Shown here: positions 54,109 through 62,193 of the stretch, in pieces
Layout: the number at the start of each line of letters is the position of its first letter
Position numbering within the stretch: position 1 is the first letter of the stretch
Source: Lysobacter_L cavernae
GTDB taxonomy: Bacteria; Pseudomonadota; Gammaproteobacteria; Xanthomonadales; Xanthomonadaceae
Direction of reading: 5' to 3'
DNA length: 64,000 nt
Assembly (NCBI RefSeq): GCF_042648505.1
Contig: NZ_JBHRXK010000007.1
Coordinates: 1 to 64,000 of the forward strand
The notes under the pieces: model-generated
Database searches by the model: none
What the model was told of the DNA's origin: nothing
Seen by the model: the letters and a program-made list of their open reading frames with translations, nothing else
Made by a program: the position numbers and the translations under genes

Positions 54109-54597
54109 TTAATTCAACGGCGTCCCAGGCTCCCCGCGTGGTGCCGGATTGGCCTTGACCCAAGCGGCGCGCTGCTCCGGCGTCATCGCCCGCCACTGCG
54201 CCTTCAGTGCCTTGCGGCCCGGCTCGTCGAGCGTGCGCATCTTGGCGAACAACGCGCGCATCTGTTCGCGCTGTTCCGGGTCCATGTGTTCCCAGCGCTT
54301 CATGCCGTGGCGGGCGCGTTGGCGTTGTTCCGGTGTCATCTGCTGCCAGCGCTTGGCGTGGTCGAGCATGCGCTGGCGGTCTTCCGGCTGGCTGTTCCAG
54401 CGTTCGCGTATCGGTGCGATCAGCAGTTCGCGTTGCGCTGGAGCGAGCTGGTCCCAGCCTGGCAAGGCGGGTGTGACCGGGTCGGCGGCAAAGCTCGGTG
54501 CCGTCGCCAGCAGCAACACGAATGGGACAAACGCAAGCATCAACGCGTGGGGCGCGGCGTGGAGGAGCGAGCGGGTTGGGGTGATGCGCATGGTCAT
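54109..54597 (-). CDS. DUF3106 secreted protein
   Basis: The 162-residue protein has a signal peptide (APHALMLAFVPFVLLLATAP, cut near SFAAD) and a helical repeat region of the DUF3106 type with repeated MTPEQRQRAR, MDPEQREQMR and MTPEQRAAWV motifs. Such repeats resemble CpxP/Spy-like LTxxQ segments, suggesting a periplasmic stress or chaperone role, which is inference. Its ATG overlaps the stop of the upstream gene in an ATGA; it is the last of a four-gene minus-strand unit headed by sigma-related genes. Confidence 0.85.
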   Translation of the reverse strand: MTMRITPTRSLLHAAPHALMLAFVPFVLLLATAPSFAADPVTPALPGWDQLAPAQRELLIAPIRERWNSQPEDRQRMLDHAKRWQQMTPEQRQRARHGMKRWEHMDPEQREQMRALFAKMRTLDEPGRKALKAQWRAMTPEQRAAWVKANPAPRGEPGTPLN

Positions 54598-54995
54598 TGC
54601 TCCATGGTGGCCGGCATAGCGTCGTCATTGGACGCCAGCCACAGGTAGAGGTCGGGGTTCTCGTCGAGTGCGGCGACGGCGGTGCCGACCTCGTACAGCG
54701 TGCCGGTGTCGGGCGTGCTGGTTGTGGCGAACGATGCCGTTGCCGGCGTGGATGCCGGTCGCGGCTGCAGCTGCATCGCGATCGCCAGCGCGAACACCGC
54801 CGCGCAGCCGCTGGCCAGCACCCAGCCGAAGCCGCGGCGCGGTGCGCGTGCAGCCTCGGCGCCGACGTGGCGGGCGGCGCGCAGGCGCGCGCGCGTGGCA
54901 GGGGAAACCTGTTCGACGGCTTGCGCATGCAGGCGGCGCATGGCCTGGTCGAAGGCCTGGTCCCGATCGTGGTTGTCGTTGTCGTGCATGTTCAT
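54594..54995 (-). CDS. Single-pass membrane protein, probable anti-sigma partner
   Basis: This 133-residue protein begins MHDNDNHDRDQAFDQAMRRL, has a helical cytoplasmic part to about residue 50, one membrane segment at about 56-76 (FGWVLASGCAAVFALAIAM) and a periplasmic tail ending DDAMPATMEQ. It resembles the DUF3619-type small membrane proteins placed after ECF sigma genes. ATG 54995 overlaps the sigma stop in an ATGA and the stop overlaps the DUF3106 start. A zinc-binding anti-sigma motif is absent. The anti-sigma role is inferred from position. Confidence 0.75.
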   Translation of the reverse strand: MNMHDNDNHDRDQAFDQAMRRLHAQAVEQVSPATRARLRAARHVGAEAARAPRRGFGWVLASGCAAVFALAIAMQLQPRPASTPATASFATTSTPDTGTLYEVGTAVAALDENPDLYLWLASNDDAMPATMEQ

Positions 54996-55600
54996 CGCCA
55001 ATCCTCCAGTTGCCGCTGCAGCGCCTCACGCGCGCGCGACAGATGGGTTTTCACCGCGCCTTCGCTGCAGCCCATCGCCCGCGCGGTCGTGGCGACGTCG
55101 AGTTCTTCCAGGATGCGCAGGCTGAAGGCCTCGCGCTGCCGGCGCGGCAGCGTGGCCAGCGCGCCGGCGAGTTTTCCGTAGGCCTCGCGGCCATCAAAGA
55201 CACGGGCCGGATCGGGACCGTCGGCGGCCCAGTCCAGCGTGCTGTCGTCACGATCCGGCGTCGGCTGCAACCAACGCAGGCGGAACGTGCGCCGGCGTTG
55301 CAAGTCGATAATGCGGCTGCGCAGGATGCTCCAGAACAGCGGCGTCCATTCCGCTGCCGGGCGCTCGCGGTAGGCCAGCATCTTCATCATCGCGTCCTGT
55401 ACCGCGTCGAGTGCGTCGTCGCGCTGGCGCAGGCCGAGTTCGGCGAAGCGGAATGCGCGGGTGCCGAGGCTGGCCAGGAACTCCTCCAGTGACGCAGGCA
55501 GCCGCGGCGCCACCTCGGTCGAGGCGGCACGTGCGTGGGCATCAGCCGTGGAGGCGGCCAGCAGCTCGTCGTCGACATCGTGGTTCACGCGTCGCAGCAT
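54992..55600 (-). CDS. ECF-type RNA polymerase sigma factor
   Basis: The 202-residue protein has a sigma region 2 with LRQRDDALDAVQDAMMKML and PLFWSILRSRIIDLQRRR, and a region 4 with LPRRQREAFSLRILEELDVATTARAMGCSEGAVKTHLSRARE. Its layout corresponds to the ECF group often linked to a DUF3619 protein and DUF3106 protein, as in the two genes following it with ATGA overlaps. Its signal and targets are unknown. I saw no repeat of a distinctive -35/-10 in front of the unit. Confidence 0.92.
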   Translation of the reverse strand: MLRRVNHDVDDELLAASTADAHARAASTEVAPRLPASLEEFLASLGTRAFRFAELGLRQRDDALDAVQDAMMKMLAYRERPAAEWTPLFWSILRSRIIDLQRRRTFRLRWLQPTPDRDDSTLDWAADGPDPARVFDGREAYGKLAGALATLPRRQREAFSLRILEELDVATTARAMGCSEGAVKTHLSRAREALQRQLEDWR

Positions 55601-55612
55601 ACGGTGGCGGCC

Positions 55613-55891
55613 TTAATGCCGGCGGCCCCAGCGGCGGTCGAAGCGTTCGCCGCACCGTTCCCCGCGGGCTTCGGCGAGGTCGCCGCGCCTGTCGAGCCGG
55701 GCCTGCATGTGCTCGCCCCGGCGGTCGCTGCGGGCCTCGATGTGTTCGCCGCGCTGGTCGAGTCGTCGTTCGATCCGTTCTCCGTGGCGATCCATCCGGT
55801 ATTCGACACGGTCGCCGGAATAGCTGGCCATCGCGGGAGCGGCGACTGCAGCGCACAGCAGGGCAGCGGCCAGGCGGATGATCGGCTTCAT
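55613..55891 (-). CDS. Small secreted Arg/Gly/His repeat protein
   Basis: The 92-residue protein starts at ATG 55891 behind GAGGAG and has a signal peptide ending APAMASYSG. The mature part is made of repeats of the form hxxRxDRRGEHI-like units (RRLDQRGEHIEARSDRRGEH and RLDRRGDLAEARGE), strongly basic with alternating acidic residues. Its stop is 12 bases before the sigma gene start, so it is probably the first gene of that unit. No known function; it could be a sensor, or a nucleic-acid or envelope-binding peptide. Confidence 0.65.
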   Translation of the reverse strand: MKPIIRLAAALLCAAVAAPAMASYSGDRVEYRMDRHGERIERRLDQRGEHIEARSDRRGEHMQARLDRRGDLAEARGERCGERFDRRWGRRH

Positions 55892-56022
55892 GGGTGCTCC
55901 TCGTGGCCGGCCGGTGATCGACCTTGTGTGACATGACAACGCCCGGGCCAGGCACCGGTTGACAGCGCTGGCGCCCGATTCAGGGGCGGTTATGATGCCG
56001 AGGACATCGCGATGGGGAACGG

Positions 56023-56358
56023 ATGATGGGCGACGGGTTGGTGGCGCACGCTTCTACGATGCTCTACATCTTCATGCTGGCGGCCATCGCCGGCCACGTG
56101 ATCATCTCGCGGGTGCCGGTGATCCTGCACACGCCGCTGATGTCCGGCTCCAACTTCATCCACGGCATCGTGCTAATCGGCGCGATGGTCGTGCTCGGTC
56201 ATGCCGACACCACGCTGGAGAAGGTCATCGGCTTCGTCGCGGTGCTGCTGGGTGCCGGCAATGCCGCCGGCGGCTACGTGGTCACCGAGCGCATGCTGGA
56301 GATGTTCAAGTCCAGCAGGAAGCCCGCCGCGCCGGCCCGGAACGGAGACCCGGCATGA
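56023..56358 (+). CDS. pntAB: NAD(P) transhydrogenase subunit alpha part 2
   Basis: The 111-residue membrane protein has three or four hydrophobic segments (MLYIFMLAAIAGHVIISRVP, GIVLIGAMVVLGHADT, IGFVAVLLGAGNAAGGYVV), equal to the membrane half of PntA. GGGGAACGG precedes ATG 56023. It overlaps pntB in an ATGA. The partner pntAA is 2956 bases upstream on the same strand, after unrelated genes, so pntAB-pntB probably need their own promoter in the 55892-56022 gap. Confidence 0.94.
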   Translation: MMGDGLVAHASTMLYIFMLAAIAGHVIISRVPVILHTPLMSGSNFIHGIVLIGAMVVLGHADTTLEKVIGFVAVLLGAGNAAGGYVVTERMLEMFKSSRKPAAPARNGDPA

Positions 56359-57746
56359 GTCTGCTCGGTGGGGTCGCCGCCGCCAGTTATTTCGTTGCCG
56401 CGACGTTGTTCCTGCTGGGCCTGCAGCGCATGGCCTCGCCGGTGACGGCGCGCAGCGGCATCCAGTGGGCCGGCTGGGGCATGGTCATCGCCACCGTCGC
56501 CACGTTTCTGTTGCCGGGGCTGCACAACCTCGGCCTGATCGTCACCGCGCTGGTGATCGGCACCGTGCTGGCGTGGGTGTCGGGCAAGAAGGTCGCGATC
56601 ACCGACATGCCGCAGATGGTCGCGCTGTACAACGGCATGGGCGGCGGCTCGGCCGCGGCGATCGGCGCGGTCGAGCTGTTGCGCTTCTCCGGCGCCGGCC
56701 AGGCCCCGTCGATGATCGCCTCGGTACTGGCGGTGCTGGGCGCGGCGATCGGTGCGGTGTCGCTGTCGGGCTCGGTGATCGCCTGGGCCAAACTCGACGG
56801 CCGCCTCGACAAGCGCGTGGTGTTCCCGGGCCAGCAGTTGTTCAACCTGGCGGTGTTCGTGGCGGTGCTGGTGCTCGGTGGCATCGTCGTGCATACGCTG
56901 AGCGTGCCGGCGGTCATTGCCTTCTTCGTGCTGGCGCTCGCGCTGGGCGTGCTGATGACGTTGCCGATCGGCGGCGCCGACATGCCCGTGGTGATCTCGC
57001 TGTACAACGCGCTGACCGGTCTGGCGGTGGCATTCGAGGGTTACGTGCTTGGCAACGAGGCGCTGATCATCGCCGGCACCATGGTCGGTGCCGCGGGCAT
57101 GCTGCTGACGCGGTTGATGGCCAAGGCGATGAACCGGCCGATCCGCAACGTGCTGTTCTCCAACTTCGGTGGCGGCGGCCAGGCGCAGGAAATCAGCGGC
57201 GCGCAAAAGCCCATCGAGGCCGGTGACGTCGCCGCGATGATGGCCTACGCCGAACGCGTGGTGATCGTGCCCGGCTACGGCATGGCCGTGGCGCAGGCGC
57301 AGCACAAGATCTGGGAGCTGACGCAGAAGCTGATCGAGCGCGGGGTCAAGGTGAAGTTCGCGATCCATCCGGTCGCCGGGCGCATGCCCGGCCACATGAA
57401 CGTGCTGCTGGCCGAAGCCGGCGTGCCCTACGACCTGATCGTCGACATGGACGACATCAACCCGGAGTTCCCCAACGCCGACGTGTCGCTGGTGATCGGT
57501 GCCAACGACGTGGTCAATCCGGTGGCCAAGACCGACCCGGCCTCGCCGATCTACGGCATGCCGATCCTCGATGTGGCCAACTCGAAGAACACCATCGTCA
57601 TCAAGCGCGGCAAGGGCACCGGGTTTGCCGGCATCGAGAATGCGCTGTTCTACCAGGACAACACGCGCATGCTGTACGGCGACGGCGCCGAGATGGCCAG
57701 CGCGCTGGTCAGCGAACTGAAGGCACTGGACGGCGGCGGGCACTGA
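56355..57746 (+). CDS. pntB: NAD(P) transhydrogenase subunit beta
   Basis: PntB forms the remaining membrane segments and the NADP(H)-binding domain III. The 463-residue protein begins with eight or nine membrane segments and ends with the Rossmann part including VVIVPGYGMAVAQAQHKIWE, FAIHPVAGRMPGHMNVLLAE, GANDVVNPVAKTDP and VIKRGKGTGFAGIEN. ATG 56355 lies in an ATGA with the pntAB stop. Its 3' end overlaps the convergent membrane gene by 38 bases. Confidence 0.96.
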   Translation: MSLLGGVAAASYFVAATLFLLGLQRMASPVTARSGIQWAGWGMVIATVATFLLPGLHNLGLIVTALVIGTVLAWVSGKKVAITDMPQMVALYNGMGGGSAAAIGAVELLRFSGAGQAPSMIASVLAVLGAAIGAVSLSGSVIAWAKLDGRLDKRVVFPGQQLFNLAVFVAVLVLGGIVVHTLSVPAVIAFFVLALALGVLMTLPIGGADMPVVISLYNALTGLAVAFEGYVLGNEALIIAGTMVGAAGMLLTRLMAKAMNRPIRNVLFSNFGGGGQAQEISGAQKPIEAGDVAAMMAYAERVVIVPGYGMAVAQAQHKIWELTQKLIERGVKVKFAIHPVAGRMPGHMNVLLAEAGVPYDLIVDMDDINPEFPNADVSLVIGANDVVNPVAKTDPASPIYGMPILDVANSKNTIVIKRGKGTGFAGIENALFYQDNTRMLYGDGAEMASALVSELKALDGGGH

Positions 57747-58263
57747 GCGGGGCGGACAGACCATACGCGCGCCGCGCGCACCAGGCGATCGGCAGTCCGA
57801 CCAGCAGCACGTGTGCGAGCAGGCTCAGCACGACCCAGAGCATTGGTTTCGCGCCGCCGCCCGGCGCGGCCGACAGCGGCACCACGATCAGGTTCATCAC
57901 CGCGTACAGCAGCAGGCCGTACAGCGCGCCGTAGCGCCACGGCTGCTGCCATAGCTTCGGCAGCCGACGCGCGGCGATGAAATACGCGGCCGCCATGGCG
58001 AGGGCGATGAGGTAATGCAGGGCCAGCCCCAAGGTGGCGGTGTCGGCGCCACCGCTGAAACTGGCCTTGCCCAGCAGGCCGGCGGCGATGCTTTGCCACA
58101 CGCGCGTAGGGTCCACGCCGCGCAACGCCCAGAAGCCGGTGGCGTAGAGGATGTCGAGCGTGGCGGCGACCAGGCCGGCGGTCAGCAGCCAGAGTGTCGG
58201 CGAGACCATGCCTGGTGAGAGCAGACCCGGCGAGCGCAGGCGATTGCGGTGGATCGGTTGCAT
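57709..58263 (-). CDS. Membrane protein, paralogue A of a local pair
   Basis: The 184-residue protein has four hydrophobic segments. ATG 58263 has GGAG eight bases before; the open frame reaches 58302. Conserved with the protein at 59556-60095 are LDxxxAxxFWALR, LHY, P-x-RYGALYG and VVPLSAAP. I do not know the family. It lies 66 bases after the AraC regulator gene on the same strand and its stop overlaps pntB. Confidence 0.8.
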   Translation of the reverse strand: MQPIHRNRLRSPGLLSPGMVSPTLWLLTAGLVAATLDILYATGFWALRGVDPTRVWQSIAAGLLGKASFSGGADTATLGLALHYLIALAMAAAYFIAARRLPKLWQQPWRYGALYGLLLYAVMNLIVVPLSAAPGGGAKPMLWVVLSLLAHVLLVGLPIAWCARRAYGLSAPLSARRRPVPSVR

Positions 58264-58329
58264 CGATTCGCTCCAAGGCGTGATCAAGGCGTGTTGCCAC
58301 ATCCGGCCGGTGCCGGTTTGTTGCGCGGC

Positions 58330-59238
58330 TCAGGCCGCATGCGCGGCGTAGTGGTCCAACCGACGCGCCTGGGTCGCGGTCAGGCCGAAGCACTGCTTGA
58401 ACGCGCGGCAGAAAGCGCTCTGGCTTTCGAAGCCGAGCGCTTCGGTGATTTCGCAGACCGGCATCGCGGTGTCGCGGACCATGCGCCAGGCGCGGTCGGT
58501 GCGCAGCCGCGCGGCGTACTCCGACGGCGTTTCGTCGAACACGTCGCGGTAGATGCGGATCAGATGACAGGGCGAATAGCTGGCGCTGCGGGCCAGCCGC
58601 GCCAGGTCGAGGCGGCTGTCGGCATCGCGGCGCACCAGGTGCTGGACGCGCAACAAGCGCAGCATGGTCTGCTGGCGCCTGCGCAGGGTGCGGCCGCTGC
58701 AGCGTGGTAGACGCGCATGCAGTTCCTGCTGCTGGTCGAGCAGCGCGGCGCACAGCGCCTGCAGCCGTGGGGCGATCAAGCTGTTGTCGGCGCCGTCGCG
58801 TCGCGCCTGTCGTGCCAGCCAGACCAGCAGGTGGCGCACTGCACGCGGGGCGGGGCCTTCCCAGGGGAACAGTTCGCTGTCGCTGTGGCCCGGCAGGGTC
58901 TGCAGGCAATGGCTCCAGGCGGCGACGGGTCCGGCCAGTGCCAGCCACCAGCACGGCAGGTGCGAGCTGCAGCGCAGGCGGCCTTCACGCCAGAGCTGGG
59001 CGTGTCCGGATTCCAGGGTCCAGGCGCTGCCCGGGGTCTCCAGATGCAGGGCGCCGGTCAACGGCAGCCACAGCGACAACCAACCGGCGGGCTGCTGCAC
59101 CTGCACGCCGCGCCCGGAGCCGTGCAGCAGGTGCAGGCCGTCGATCGGCAGGGCGGCCAGGTCGAGGTGCTCGGCGAAGCGGACGACGTGATAGCGCAGG
59201 GCCATGGGCAGGTCTCGCAGCAACCGCATTGGTCCCAA
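58330..59238 (-). CDS. AraC-family transcriptional regulator
   Basis: The 302-residue protein has an N-terminal effector-binding cupin-like part and a C-terminal double helix-turn-helix at about residues 200-300, including RLDLARLARSASYSPCHLIR, RDVFDETPSEYAARLRTDRA and FESQSAFCRAFKQCFGLTATQ. It probably controls neighbouring membrane protein genes; ligand unknown. Two GAGCCAAT direct repeats lie 29-60 bases upstream of its start. Starts a few codons later (MRLL or MALR) are possible. Confidence 0.92.
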   Translation of the reverse strand: MGPMRLLRDLPMALRYHVVRFAEHLDLAALPIDGLHLLHGSGRGVQVQQPAGWLSLWLPLTGALHLETPGSAWTLESGHAQLWREGRLRCSSHLPCWWLALAGPVAAWSHCLQTLPGHSDSELFPWEGPAPRAVRHLLVWLARQARRDGADNSLIAPRLQALCAALLDQQQELHARLPRCSGRTLRRRQQTMLRLLRVQHLVRRDADSRLDLARLARSASYSPCHLIRIYRDVFDETPSEYAARLRTDRAWRMVRDTAMPVCEITEALGFESQSAFCRAFKQCFGLTATQARRLDHYAAHAA

Positions 59239-59555
59239 CCGTAGCGGGCCTTGCGGGGATGCTGGAGAGCCAATCCGGCCGGCTTCGAGGGAGCCAATTG
59301 CCGGTGGAGCATCTGATAAAAGCGCCTAATCAAAGCGCCATTACAGTGCCGACAAAAATTGCCCGGGAACGCGGTCCCGGGCATGCCTGCGGACGGAGGT
59401 GAGCCGTCCCGTGATTTCGAGCCGATGGAACGGGCTATCGACCTTGCTGGGGAGAGAGAGACGAGCACCGCAGACGGCGGCAGCATGCGCCGGGGTTTGT
59501 TACGGCAGCGTCCGTTTCCCGTTCAGGAAAGCGTGAGGCGAGCAGGGCGCGCCGC
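59239..59555. other. Gap holding AraC upstream region and a terminator
   Basis: Direct repeats GAGCCAAT at 59267-59274 and 59291-59298, 24 bases apart, lie just upstream of the AraC gene and resemble the CCAAT motifs near the MocR gene. A terminator for the upstream membrane gene is at 59354-59382. The remaining sequence to 59555 shows no gene I can support. Confidence 0.6.
59354..59382 (-). terminator. Rho-independent terminator of the paralogue B gene
   Basis: Read on the minus strand: GCCCGGGA, loop CCGCGT, TCCCGGGC, then AATTTTTG. Eight perfect GC-rich pairs followed by a five-T run. It lies about 175 bases downstream of the gene at 59556-60095. Confidence 0.85.
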
Positions 59556-60095
59556 TCAGCCGCGCGTGTGCCAGTAGCGCGCCAGCAAGCCGCAGGGAAT
59601 GCCGACCAGCACCACATGCGCCGCGAAGCAGGCGCCGTACCAGTCGAACTGGATCGTCCGCGGCGGCGCGGCCGAGTACAGCGGCACCACGATCACGTGG
59701 ACCAGCACGAAGCACGCCGCGCCATAGAGCGCGCCGTAGCGCAGCGGGTGGCGCAGCAGCCTGGTGTGGTGCTGGCTGGCGAAGTGGGAGACGGCGACGA
59801 TCGCGGTCATCAGGTAGTAGTGCAGTCCGGCACCGAGCAGGGCCGTCGTCCAGCCGCCGGCGCGGGCGTCGTCGCGCCCCAGCACCCAGGCGGCCACGCC
59901 CTGGACGACGCGGATCGGCGCCACGTCGCGCAGTGCCCAGAAGCTCATCGCGAACACCAGGTCGAGCGTACCGACGATCAGGCCGCCGAGCACGATCCAG
60001 GACCAGGCGGACGCAAGTCCGGAGCGGGTGTTGCGCGTGCCGACAGCCGGGGTGCGGGTCGAAGCGTCGAGGCTGGGGCTGCCGATCGCTTTCAT
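59556..60095 (-). CDS. Membrane protein, paralogue B of a local pair
   Basis: The 179-residue protein has about four hydrophobic segments and starts at ATG 60095 after AGGAG. It shares LDLVFAMSFWALRDV, LHYYLM, HPLRYGALYG and VIVVPLYSAAP with the paralogue at 57709-58263, giving clear similarity over the middle 110 residues. Its promoter region has clustered ATTGG/CCAAT motifs and it diverges from a MocR-type regulator, likely its controller. Family function unknown to me. Confidence 0.82.
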   Translation of the reverse strand: MKAIGSPSLDASTRTPAVGTRNTRSGLASAWSWIVLGGLIVGTLDLVFAMSFWALRDVAPIRVVQGVAAWVLGRDDARAGGWTTALLGAGLHYYLMTAIVAVSHFASQHHTRLLRHPLRYGALYGAACFVLVHVIVVPLYSAAPPRTIQFDWYGACFAAHVVLVGIPCGLLARYWHTRG

Positions 60096-60136
60096 GCCGA
60101 ACTCCTGGGAGGCCGCCGCGGAATGGCACTGATGAA

Positions 60137-60196
60137 GCCGATTGGAATTGGCACTGGCAAGGTCCAATCCGCTGGGCTTGAATGGGGCCAATCGGC
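60137..60196. promoter_or_regulatory. Clustered ATTGG/CCAAT sites in the MocR divergent promoter
   Basis: GCCGATTGG (60137-60145) and CCAATCGGC (60188-60196) form a perfect nine-base inverted repeat. Between them lie a second ATTGG (60147-60151) and a CCAAT (60164-60168). MocR/PdxR regulators bind repeated short motifs in such divergent promoters; the pattern fits but is not tested. Confidence 0.65.
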
Positions 60197-60220
60197 GACC
60201 ACCGGTTCGAGGGCTCGCAC

Positions 60221-61657
60221 ATGCAGATGCACCTGCAACTGGATGGACGCGGTCCGCTGCATGCGCAGCTGACGCGGGCGTTGAAGACAGCGGTGTTTGC
60301 CGGCCGCGTCCACCAGGGCGCGCGCCTGCCGGCGACGCGGCTGCTGGCGCGCGAGCTTGGAGTGTCGCGCAACACCGTGCTGGCCGCTTACGAGCAGCTG
60401 CGTGCCGAGGGGTTCGTCGACGGCCGCGTCGGCTCGGGCAGTTATGTCACCCCGCCGTTGCAGGTGGTGCGCCCGGCCGCCGACGCCGAGCCGGTGCTGG
60501 AGCCGCAGTCCGAGTTTGCCCGCCGCGGCCGCCGTTACCACGACCACCTGCGCATCCCCGGCATGCGCATTCCCGGCGTGCGTCATGCCTTCCAGTACGG
60601 CGTGCCGTTGACCAATCCGGCGCTGACCAGCGCCTGGGCGCGCGAGCTCGCCCACGCCGCCGCCTACACCGCGCCCAACTACCCGAAGACACAGGGATTG
60701 CCGGCGCTGCGCGAGGCGGTCTGCGACTACCTCGGCCGGCGCCGTGGCGTGCAGGCGGTACCGGACGACGTGGTGATCGTCGACGGCACCCAGCAGGCGG
60801 TGGCGCTGACCGCGCGCGTGCTGCTCGACCCCGGTGACGAGGTGCTGCTGGAGGAGCCGCACTACGCGGCGATGCGCGAGACGTTGCAGATCCACGGTGC
60901 GCGGGTGCGCACACTGGCAGTCGATGACAACGGCCTGTGCTGCGAGGCCTTGCCCGAGCGCGCACCCAAGCTGATCTGCGTGACGCCGTCGCACCAGTTT
61001 CCCAGTGGCGCGGTGCTGTCGTTGCCGCGCCGGCTGGCCCTGCTCGACTACGCACGGCAACACCGCAGCTGGATCCTCGAGGACGACTACGACGGCGAGT
61101 TCCGCTACGACGCGCGGCCGCTGGCGGCATTGCGCTCGCTCGACGAGCACGGGCGGGTGATCTACGTCGGCACGTTCTCCAAGGTGATGTTCCCGTCGCT
61201 GCGGCTCGGCTACCTGGTGGTGCCGGCCGGGCTGCGCGGCGATTACGTCAACGCCAAGTGGCAGGACGACTTCGGCTCGGCCGGCATCGAGCAGGCGGCG
61301 CTGGCTCGGTTCATCGTCGACGGCGGTTTCGAGCGTCACCTCGCCCGCACCAGCAAGACCTTGAAGGAACGCCGCGCCGCGCTGCTGGCGGCGCTGCGTG
61401 CCCACGGCGATCGCCTGGAGGTCGCCGACTCGCACGCTGGCATGCACCTGGTGGTGTGGCTGAAGAACCGTTCTGCGGCCGAGGGCGAAGCGTTCATCGC
61501 GCGTGCCCGCAGCCTAGGCCTGGGCTTGTACCCGATCGCACCGTACTACCTCGATCCGCCCGACCGCGCCGGCCTGCTGCTCGGCTACGGCGGCCTGTCG
61601 GTGGCCGAGATCAACGAGGCGATGAAGCTGTTCGAGATCTGCCTGCAGGAAGGCTGA
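60221..61657 (+). CDS. MocR-type regulator: GntR helix-turn-helix fused to aminotransferase fold
   Basis: The 478-residue protein starts at ATG 60221 after GAGGG; 13 more codons are open upstream. The N-terminal winged helix (residues about 5-75) contains GARLPATRLLARELGVSRNT and SGSYVTPP. The rest is a class I aminotransferase fold with PLP Lys321 in GTFSKVMFPSLRLGYL and the PNYPKTQGLPALREAVCDYL substrate part. MocR/PdxR regulators sense pyridoxal phosphate or amino compounds. Target is probably the divergent membrane protein gene, and perhaps itself. Confidence 0.92.
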   Translation: MQMHLQLDGRGPLHAQLTRALKTAVFAGRVHQGARLPATRLLARELGVSRNTVLAAYEQLRAEGFVDGRVGSGSYVTPPLQVVRPAADAEPVLEPQSEFARRGRRYHDHLRIPGMRIPGVRHAFQYGVPLTNPALTSAWARELAHAAAYTAPNYPKTQGLPALREAVCDYLGRRRGVQAVPDDVVIVDGTQQAVALTARVLLDPGDEVLLEEPHYAAMRETLQIHGARVRTLAVDDNGLCCEALPERAPKLICVTPSHQFPSGAVLSLPRRLALLDYARQHRSWILEDDYDGEFRYDARPLAALRSLDEHGRVIYVGTFSKVMFPSLRLGYLVVPAGLRGDYVNAKWQDDFGSAGIEQAALARFIVDGGFERHLARTSKTLKERRAALLAALRAHGDRLEVADSHAGMHLVVWLKNRSAAEGEAFIARARSLGLGLYPIAPYYLDPPDRAGLLLGYGGLSVAEINEAMKLFEICLQEG

Positions 61658-61660
61658 GGC

Positions 61661-62110
61661 TCAGCGCGAGAGCCAGGCCGCGACGATCAGGCCGGCCACG
61701 ATCCAGGCCAGGTCGGCGGCGCCGTTGGCGAGCTGGATCAGCATCCAGGCGTGGTGCCGGCCCAGCCGCAGTGCCGAGGTCCACGGGTCCAGCCCCAGCG
61801 TGGCGCCGAGCTGCGACGCGGTGATCCACCAGTTGGCCAGGGCGACGATCGCCGCGGTCGCAAGCACGCCCAGCGCCCGCCGGCGCGGTCCCGGCCGCCA
61901 GCCGCCCAGGCGCAGCATCCAGGCGATGTCGAGCGCGCCCAGCACCGCCATCCAACTGTGCTGGCGGCCGGTGTACAGGCTCAGCAGCACCCACACCGCG
62001 GCGAACCCGCACGCACCCAGCAACAGCAACAACCACGAGAGCCACGAGGCGCGGCGGGCAGACGGGGCAGGTGGGGTCATCGAAGGCTCATCGGGCAGCT
62101 CAAGCCGCAC
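61661..62110 (-). CDS. Hypothetical membrane protein
   Basis: The 149-residue protein has about four hydrophobic segments (LSWLLLLLGACGFAAVWVL, ALGVLATAAIVALANWW, LAWIVAGLIVAAWLSR). I do not recognise a family. ATG 62110 or ATG 62080 could start it; neither site is strong. It is convergent with the MocR gene, with three bases between stops, and divergent from sufT. Confidence 0.65.
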   Translation of the reverse strand: MRLELPDEPSMTPPAPSARRASWLSWLLLLLGACGFAAVWVLLSLYTGRQHSWMAVLGALDIAWMLRLGGWRPGPRRRALGVLATAAIVALANWWITASQLGATLGLDPWTSALRLGRHHAWMLIQLANGAADLAWIVAGLIVAAWLSR

Positions 62111-62193
62111 AGCATAGCCGCCGCCCTTGCGCGGTGGCGCACCGGTAGAATGAGCGACCTTGTGCCGGCGTACGGCACCCCAATCTTTCCGGC

